A DNA stretch of 62,000 bases from Cryptomeria japonica (Eukaryota > Streptophyta > Pinopsida > Cupressales > Cupressaceae), in NCBI RefSeq assembly GCF_030272615.1, contig NC_081405.1, positions 606,117,677 through 606,179,676 on the forward strand, given 5' to 3'. Position 1 is the first letter of the stretch; every line of letters begins with the position of its first letter. The notes under the pieces were generated by a model. That model was not told the DNA's origin. It searched no databases and saw nothing but the letters and a program-made list of their open reading frames with translations. Below, piece after piece: positions 55,791 to 62,000 of this stretch. The position numbers were made by a program, and so were the translations under genes.

Positions 55791-56073
55791 CTTAGGTTGA
55801 CTGAATTATCTAGAGACACTAAATTTTAGGTCGTCCTTCTTGTGCTAGGATCTATTGATGTGAGATTTGAGTTCACCTCAATGTTATAGACTCCCTCTCA
55901 AAGAAAAGGTCTTCTTACTTGAAAGATTAATGAAACATTAATCCCAAGGCTTAGAGCATCATTTTATGACCCTATGATATTTACTCAGTAAGAATGCATC
56001 AACTGTTTTACAAGGGGATTCCTAATTATTTATCTAGAATTCACAAGTATTTCAAACTTTGAAGTATTTATCT
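55791..56073 (-). other. 5' region of element E next to the gag
   Basis: AT-rich, with no convincing frame. It ends in TATCT (56069-56073), the left target-site duplication of the copia element. The same element should continue at 61629. Confidence 0.4.
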
Positions 56074-56526
56074 TATAATATTTTGCTGAAGATAACCAAG
56101 ATCAAGAGCACATTGAATAGCACAAAAGAGAGACAAATAGATTTGATGAGAATAAATTGAACTCTAATCAAGAGAAAAATACTGATCAACTGGATCATCC
56201 AAAATTATATACAATGTAGATGATCCTTCTTATAAAGGCAAGGCCATATGGATATGTGAGCACACAATCATGACATGTGGCTCAATGAGAAATAAGGGTA
56301 GGTGAGGGTAGGTAGGAGAAATAATAAACTATTCCACATGAGGTGGATCACCCACTGAAGGTGCAATGTAACAACAAGATAAGACCACAAAAGGTGGAAT
56401 TTCTCCTACATACATCATGCCTATGTGCACACTTACCTAAGTGTTTCATATCCAAACTACTATGAAATACATTACCCTAAGTCAACTTAAGTAAAGTGTA
56501 ATTATGAGACATAATTTACACCAACA
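56074..56526 (-). repeat. 3' LTR of copia element 2
   Basis: 453 bp. The minus strand begins TGTTGGTGTAAATTATGTC. Contains CTTATAAAGGCAAGG (minus TATAAG) as a possible promoter element. Closely matches 61183-61623. Confidence 0.88.
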
Positions 56527-56537
56527 CCCCCCCTTAA
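56527..56537 (-). other. polypurine tract of copia element 2
   Basis: The minus strand reads AAGGGGGGG directly before TGTTGGTGT. Further purine runs of this kind occur at about 56692, 56776 and 56810. Confidence 0.8.
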
Positions 56538-56877
56538 GTGCAACTTAGAGGAATGTAGACTCAATTAAACAATGCAATATTGGTGTCGGCTACGAGGCCA
56601 TGTTAGGTACCCACCTACAAATTCAAATGCACACAAACCAATGCAATCTCTCACAAACAAAGAAAGAGAGAAAAATCCAATGGGAAAAAAACTCCCCCCC
56701 AAAAGAGAGATGAATACTATAAAAAATAACTCTCAAACAAGTACGAGAAGGACACAACCCCATGTGAGGAAAAAGTCCCCCATAAGAGAGAAGAAGAGAA
56801 ACCAAGTAGCCCCCCCTCAATGTAGAATCTGCACCAATGGTAGAAGATCAAAACTAAATGAAGAAGCTGCTCCATAA

Positions 56878-57387
56878 TCATTGAACAAAATTCCTCCCCT
56901 TGGGAAGAAAAAAACCAAAAGGTGTGTCCATGAAGTCTCCCCAATCATGAAGGGAAGATGTAGGAAAAAAACTCATGATGTGTGAAGTCTCTGAAAATTG
57001 TTCAAGTGTCCCCATGTTGATGCTGAAAGTTACCCCCTCCAAATCAGGTGTATTGATCCACACTACTAAAAAAGAAACTCCAAGATCTAGTGGAGAAGAA
57101 TACAGAACAAGATACAAAGACTCACATGTCTCCTCTAAGGATAAAGAGACCTCATCCAAATGTTGTACGTAAGAATTCACAATCATGTCAACATCAAAAG
57201 AATGATCATGTAGAGAATAAACAAGAGGGTCGGAGTGTTCCCTCACAACAATTAAAGAAGGGTAATATTCATCAAAGAGAATATGAATATCAACAATTAT
57301 GTCTCCCAAATTTGCAATGTAGGACTCCACAAACAAACCTGCAATGTTTGTCATGTAGTCATCCAAGGAACTAAACTTGGAAGACAA
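56878..57387 (-). CDS. unknown ORF in the 3' part of copia element 2
   Basis: An uninterrupted 169-codon minus frame, notable in such decayed surroundings. It is acidic and hydrophobic-patterned (DDYMTNIAGLFVESYIANLG, SLEETCESLYLVLYSS, FFPTSSLHDWGDFMD). I recognise no domain. It does not share the frame of the protease remnant upstream. It could be a second orphan element protein occupying the pol position, or a chance survivor. No start signal can be singled out beyond the first ATG. Confidence 0.35.
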   Translation of the reverse strand: MSSKFSSLDDYMTNIAGLFVESYIANLGDIIVDIHILFDEYYPSLIVVREHSDPLVYSLHDHSFDVDMIVNSYVQHLDEVSLSLEETCESLYLVLYSSPLDLGVSFLVVWINTPDLEGVTFSINMGTLEQFSETSHIMSFFPTSSLHDWGDFMDTPFGFFLPKGRNFVQ

Positions 57388-57588
57388 GGAATATCCTGTT
57401 GCACTAAATCAAAAGAAGGTAAAACTGTTGTAATATCCGCATCATCAGGTGCAATAGTTGATGTGATATCAATAGGAGGAGATGAAATGCAAGGCTCAAG
57501 AATGGGGTCGCATGTGAGAATCACCAAGTTCAAGTACCCAAAGTTCTCCTTGATATCTGAATCAACACAAGAAGTGTGATCAGCATAT

Positions 57589-58053
57589 TGTTGGTATAAT
57601 TATTTATTCATCTTGGATATAATTACACTTTACTTAAGTTTACTTAGGTACATTAATATCATAGTAGTTTGCATATGAGACACTCAAGGAGATGTGCATA
57701 CATTGGGAGTGTGTATGTAAGATAATTTCCACCTTTTATGGTGTGATCTTGTTGTTACATTCCACCTTCGGTGGGTGATCCACCTCATGTGGAATATTTT
57801 ACTATTTTACTATTTCTCCTACCTACCCCTACCTACCCTTGCATCTCATTGAGCCACATGTCATCATTGTGTGATCTCTTGTCTCTTAGCCTCACCTTTA
57901 TAAGAAGACTCATCTACATTGTAACAAATAACTTTTGATGATCCAGTTGATCAACATTTTACATCATTGATAAGAATACAATTTAATCTTGTCACATTTT
58001 GTTCTCTCTTATTTGTGCTTTCCATTGCCTCTAGATCTTGACAAATTCTCACA
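57589..58053 (+). mobile_element. solo LTR of a related copia family, inverted
   Basis: 465 bp with ends TGTTGGTATAAT and TCTCACA, bracketed by CATAT at 57584-57588 and 58054-58058. It is similar to, but clearly diverged from, the LTRs of copia element 2 in reverse orientation (shared GTGGGTGATCCACCTCATGT and GATCCAGTTGATCA). Removing it plus one CATAT rejoins the host frame (DEDDSSY into a Ser/Asp-rich continuation). A solo LTR arises by recombination between the two LTRs of a full element. Confidence 0.87.
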
Positions 58054-58192
58054 CATATGAAGAATCATCCTCATCAATAGGAACACAATCTGCAAAGGAA
58101 TACAACCGAGATGCATGATCCACCACCCTTGTAGCAATGATAGCTCTAGTCTCCAAGTCTCTAATGATAACTGAATCAAGTGTGAACTCCAT

Positions 58193-58242
58193 AGTTTTCC
58201 TTGTTTCCCCATGAGTCAATTTTCCTTGTTTCCCCATGAGTG
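58193..58242. repeat. 25-bp tandem duplication
   Basis: TTTTCCTTGTTTCCCCATGA (plus GT and three variable bases) occurs twice in a row. The period is not a multiple of three, so it shifts the protease frame. Confidence 0.85.
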
Positions 58243-58589
58243 ATTTGATAGATGGAAAGAAGATTGTTTTTCAAATGGGGTACACACAACACATCATTGA
58301 AGGAGTTATCCCTAATGTAAATATATCCTTTCCCAATCACATTCATATATGTATGATTTCCCATCAAAATCTATGGCATGTGGCAAGACTCAAATGAAGA
58401 CAACATAGACTACGAAGATGCCATATGGCAAGAAGCAATCAAATCTAGAAGCTATCTCCCTGAATCATGACTTGTAGTAGCACAAAGATCTTGTCCCTTT
58501 CCTTTTGATTGTGATGAAGGGGAAGGAGATAAATTCTTCTTCTTATAAGCGGATAGTAAATCAATGTTATTATTTTTGAGGATGTTGGT

Positions 58590-59440
58590 CAACTCATCAA
58601 TCTTCTTAGTGTGACAACATTGCTCATCATGACCACTTTTCTTGCAATATGAACAAGAAATATTATCCTTATATGTTTTCCTCTTAGGTGAGGATGTAGA
58701 ATCCTTTTTTTGTGGAGAGGAAGATTGTTCTTTATCTTGTTTTGTCTTAGGCTTGAACTACTTCTCCTTCTTGTTGGAATCATTTCCTTGATTCTCTTGA
58801 TTGACCACCAAAGCTATGGATTTTGAAGACTTGAGAATCCCAATGCTCATCAACTTAGATTTCTCTAACTTCAACATTTATATGAATGAATCAAATGAAG
58901 GCATAGTGTAGGAACTACCCACTGTCAAGTGATGGGTTTGGAAGCTAGAAACAAATGTTGCATACTCTGATGGAAGTTTTCACAATAGGTTGTAGACCAA
59001 CTATGCATCCTTCTTATCAATGCCACAATCCTTCAACTGCACTCTTAGCTCATTTTCCTTGGTGACATAATCTTTGATTGTATCAAATTTTTGGGGATTC
59101 AACATGGACCATGGTGAGATCATTATCAAGATGATACCCTCTAATCTCATCTATTTGACCATACAATTTTCCCAAGACATCCCATGCATCCTTAACTATT
59201 TTACTCTTGTCAATGTGGAAGATGAGATCCTTTGATATATACTTCTTCAATATTACAATATCCATAATGTTTTAGTGAGCCATTCCATGTGAGTATTAGA
59301 TCAGCTTTAGGATCAGTTGGTGTAGTGATAGTTCCATAAATATAATGAGTTAATCATTTTTCCATTACCTTACTCCATACATCAATTTTCCATGAAGCAT
59401 AGTTATGTAGAGTTAAAAGTGGAAATTTAGGAGAACCCAT
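58590..59440 (-). pseudogene. gag: gag of copia element 2
   Basis: From ATG 59440 (GSPKFPLLTLHNYASWKIDVW, the Trp-containing start typical of copia gags) through TGA near 59365. Then comes HIDKSKIVKDAWDVLGKLYG and EIRGYHLDNDLTMV (59265-59083). A segment with LPSEYATF-like wording follows, then a Lys/Ser-rich stretch and a zinc knuckle CSYCKKSGHDEQCC (about 58655-58612). TAG and TGA stops are at likely Gln/Arg/Trp codons, plus at least one frameshift near 59085. Gag packages the element RNA. Confidence 0.78.
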
Positions 59441-61168
59441 AGCAACACAATGAAAGAGAAATAAGAAAAGAGAGGCATAATCACACAAGACACCCCCCCA
59501 AATTTACTCAATCAAAGAAACCCGCCCCCTCCCTCAAAATAATGATTTGGCACTTTATACTTAGTGTGATTACAATGGCCACTTGCAAAACAAGGCAAGG
59601 TGGAATTCTGATTTCAACTTTACAACTACCTCAAGTAGGCTATAAGAGACTCCAACAAATAGTGCAAGAGATCTAAACTAAGATCCAAGCAAAATATAAG
59701 TACCAAATAGGCCAAGAATGACCAAATACTGAAAGTATGATTTATACTCAAAATGGTGAAATTATGATAGCACCACATGAAAGTAGACAAAAAATCATGC
59801 ACTTTAAAAAAACCGACACCTAAAAAAGAGGTCGTATGAGCCCGAACGAAGCCTCTGAAGTTATAAAATTGAGGATTGAATAGGTACAATCACAAAAAAT
59901 TGAAAATTGCAAAAAATCTATCCACCAAAATCAGAAAATTCTACCACCCCTACGAACGACACAAAAAATTAGCCCAAATAAAAAAAAATTGCACCAAAAA
60001 AGGAGCTAAAATGAGCAAGTTATGGGCCTCTAAAGTTGGCCTTCAAAACCAAAAACCTCATTCGAGAGGGGCTGAAAATTTTCAAAAACTATAGATGTCA
60101 TCATTTCACGTGATAAAATTTGATGGCTGTATGGCCATTACCAAGCTATCATACCCTTGTGTGGGCGTGCAGATACTGACATGGCATGATACGGTCAAGC
60201 TGACATGACAAGCAATGTGGCGTTTGACTGGACTGTATGGTTAGGTGATGTGTCTTGCTGACTGTATCAACCATATGCATGTGTGGTAGGACATGGCACT
60301 AATGTGGTAGTCCTGTGTGGCGGGTGACCAGGCAGGTGATTGTTGCTGACTATGCACTACTGGTCAATCAATGGCAGACACTTATCTTGTTTGCTGGTGT
60401 TGTCAGGGCCAATGTGTGGCCACCAAGTGTTTGTGTCAGATGTCGATGTGCCACTGAGAAGTGCAGAGCCCAGGGGTTGGGCAGAGTCATGGAAAGTTGA
60501 GCAGGTCAACGGAGTGGGAGCACTGGGTGGTGTGGAACCATTGAGAAGTGTCGAACCATGGACTAGAACCACTGGGAGATGTGGAACCACGAAGCAGAGT
60601 GTTGATCAAGCAGAGATCAGTAGCCGGCTGAAGCACAGAGGAGGTAGTGTAGAATGAGAGATCACAGTGGAGGCTGGCGGAAAATGAAGAACTGGTGGCC
60701 ATGCTGGAGAGGAAGATCGGCCAGGGAGTACACTGAAGGACCTACATCAACAGGTATGATCCTGCAAAAAAAGTGCAATGGATATGAGTACGGTTTGGGT
60801 GGGGTAAAACAGATGCCCCCAAAAAATTATTTTTGATTTTTGAATATATTTTTCTAGAAACTTTTACAATTAACCCAAAAAATTGTGAATTATTTAAAAA
60901 AAAAATGAAATTAAACTAAAAAAGATTGGCAGAAAAATAATTATAATTTTTTTGAAAAATCCGTACCGCACAGCCAAATTGGGCAAAAGTTCCTCCAAGG
61001 CCCAAAATTCACTTTCCACCAAATATAGACAAATTTATGGAAACAGCCTCCCGAACTCAATGGAGAGGTCGAAATTGCCATAGGACACCCCCAAAATGTG
61101 CATCTCCCCAAATCCAAAAATTGAATGCTCAAAAAGCTCTCCAAAAAGACTACTTAATGAAGCCCTAA
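59441..61168 (-). other. leader of copia element 2, noncoding, with a GC-richer block
   Basis: About 1.7 kb between primer site and gag, unusually long. The part 60130-60830 is visibly richer in G and C than everything around it and carries repeated GTGTGGAACCA/GTGTCGAACCATGG-type phrases (60525-60600). Frames on both strands there (60315-60702) have no recognisable motif. This may be captured foreign sequence. Confidence 0.45.
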
Positions 61169-61169
61169 T

Positions 61170-61182
61170 GGCTTTGATACCA
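61170..61182 (-). other. primer binding site of copia element 2
   Basis: The minus strand reads TGGTATCAAAGCC immediately after the LTR end ATTACA. It is of the initiator-Met type. Confidence 0.85.
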
Positions 61183-61623
61183 TGTAATAATTTGTCAAAG
61201 ATAGCCAAGATCAAGAGCACATTGAATAACACAAAAGATAAACAAATAGATTTGATGAGAGTAAACTATATTCTAATCAAGAGAAAAATATTGATCAACT
61301 GGATCATCCAAAATTACATACAATGTAGATGAGCCTTCTTATAAAGGCAAGGCCATATGGATATGTGATCATATAATCATGACATGTGGATTAATGAGAA
61401 ACAAGGGTAGGTAGGAGAAATAATAATAAGATTCACATGAGGAGGATCACCCACCGAAGGTGGAATGTAACAATAAAATAAGACCACAAAAGGTGGAATT
61501 TCTCCTACATACATCATCTCTATGTGCACACTTCCCTTAGTGTCATATCCAAACTACTATGAAATGCATTACCCTAAGTCAACTTAAGTAAAGTGTAATT
61601 ATGAGACATAATTTACACCAACA
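61183..61623 (-). repeat. 5' LTR of copia element 2
   Basis: 441 bp, from TGTAATAATTTGTC to TTTACACCAACA on the + strand, followed by the duplicated TATCT. Partner of 56074-56526. Confidence 0.88.
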
Positions 61624-61628
61624 TATCT

Positions 61629-62000
61629 CAACTTATATCTTCTTGAACAATCAAAATAAAAGAAAACAAATAGGGAATGAAATAAATTTCTATCTACAAG
61701 CTAGTTTCATAGTTTAATTCTCTTCTGAAATGACTAAAATGATAAAGAACACATTTCATGAACAATCAGAATATTTTATCAGCCATTCATAAAACTGTGT
61801 GATTTTTAAAAGAATATTGTTATTGACAAAGAAAGGGATATAACACACCAGAAATGCTGCACAAAGTTATATATAAATGTTCACCAAAAACAATGATTTA
61901 TAGTCTGATTTGCACCATTAATTGACTCTAATCTTTACTAGGTCAAGCATTTGCAAAGAGAAAACATAATCGAGACAACTATGACTATAAGAGATTCAAG
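61629..62000. other. right-hand flank, probably element E 5' region
   Basis: AT-rich, no frame, no LTR end recognised. By the logic of the nested insertions this continues the sequence left of 56074. The window ends here. Confidence 0.35.

Larger units (their letters stand above)
57421..58560 (-). pseudogene. pol: protease region of copia element 2, interrupted
   Basis: Follows the gag on the minus strand. Around 58470-58380 the copia protease wording is LLDLIASCHMASS where D-S-G-A-S is expected, so the catalytic motif is damaged; then MGNHTYMNVIGKGYIYI and NDVLCVPHLKNNLLS. A 25-bp tandem duplication (58193-58242) breaks the frame. The frame resumes with FTLDSVIIRDLETRAIIA and VVDHASRLYSF, is cut by the solo LTR at 58053, and continues to about 57421 with an Asp/Ser/Pro-rich tail. 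The expected integrase does not follow. Confidence 0.7.
56074..61623 (-). mobile_element. non-autonomous Ty1/copia element 2 (5.5 kb)
   Basis: LTRs 56074-56526 and 61183-61623; target-site duplication TATCT at 56069-56073 and 61624-61628. The left LTR start is TATAAT where the right one has TGTAAT, a G-to-A change of the terminal dinucleotide. Primer site on the right and polypurine tract on the left give minus orientation. Inside are a gag with zinc knuckle, a damaged protease and a 3' ORF of unknown function; integrase, RT and RNase H are absent. A solo LTR of a related family is inserted in the opposite orientation. Confidence 0.87.

Noticed and set aside
56074-58053. The LTR at 56074 and the inverted LTR at 57589 as a terminal inverted repeat element
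   Set aside because: Each has its own target-site duplication (TATCT and CATAT), and sequence divergence shows they are different families.

Overview
This is a gene-poor, AT-rich stretch of a large plant nuclear genome, made almost entirely of old, nested transposable elements. Several points fit a seed plant with a giant genome, and a gymnosperm is my best guess. These are Ty3/gypsy LTRs of 3.6-4.0 kb, plant-type gag-pol lineages, an antisense plant-mobile-domain ORF, initiator-Met-type primer sites, insertions inside insertions, and coding remnants decayed mostly by C-to-T nonsense changes. I see no intact host gene, no rRNA or tRNA gene and no CRISPR array. Family names rest on motifs read by eye.

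Layout. 1-6650: a degraded two-gene unit that may be a DNA transposon. A transposase-like reading frame lies on + (2-1443), about 357-bp and other tandem repeats follow (1525-3510), a multi-exon gene of unknown function runs convergently on - (3657-6284), and 29-bp repeats sit at the right edge (6430-6620). 6677-10282: two about 667-bp direct repeats flank 2.3 kb with a retroviral-type protease remnant. 11011-11394: a coiled-coil pseudogene. About 11431-12040: an LTR-like block with a TATA box. About 12040-18921: a minus-oriented Tat-like Ty3/gypsy derivative ('element C') with LTR, polypurine tract and, on the opposite strand, a plant mobile domain ORF.

18922-48142 is one minus-oriented non-autonomous gypsy-like element ('element D'; no pol, about 7.8 kb internal region full of tandem repeats). 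Its 3' LTR is split twice: by a Ty3/gypsy chromovirus (19214-31774, TSD CTATA) and, about 150 bp further along the LTR, by a minus-oriented Ty1/copia-type element (31928-38585, TSD GTTAT/ATTAT). The latter has no reverse transcriptase or integrase but carries a 1,136-codon reading frame of unknown function. The other LTR of D (47309-48142) is cut off at a deletion-like junction.

48143-62000 is a further minus-oriented element ('element E'). Its gag is interrupted by a second chromovirus (49010-55242, TSD CTACT), and it also contains a non-autonomous Ty1/copia element (56074-61623, TSD TATCT), itself hit by an inverted solo LTR (57589-58053, TSD CATAT). None of the proteins can be made intact today; promoters, primer sites and polypurine tracts are listed as remnants of replication signals. 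The main points of interest are the orphan ORF of the copia-type element, the possible two-gene transposon at the left edge, the antisense plant-mobile-domain ORF with a likely intron, and the one-sided decay toward TAG and TGA codons.
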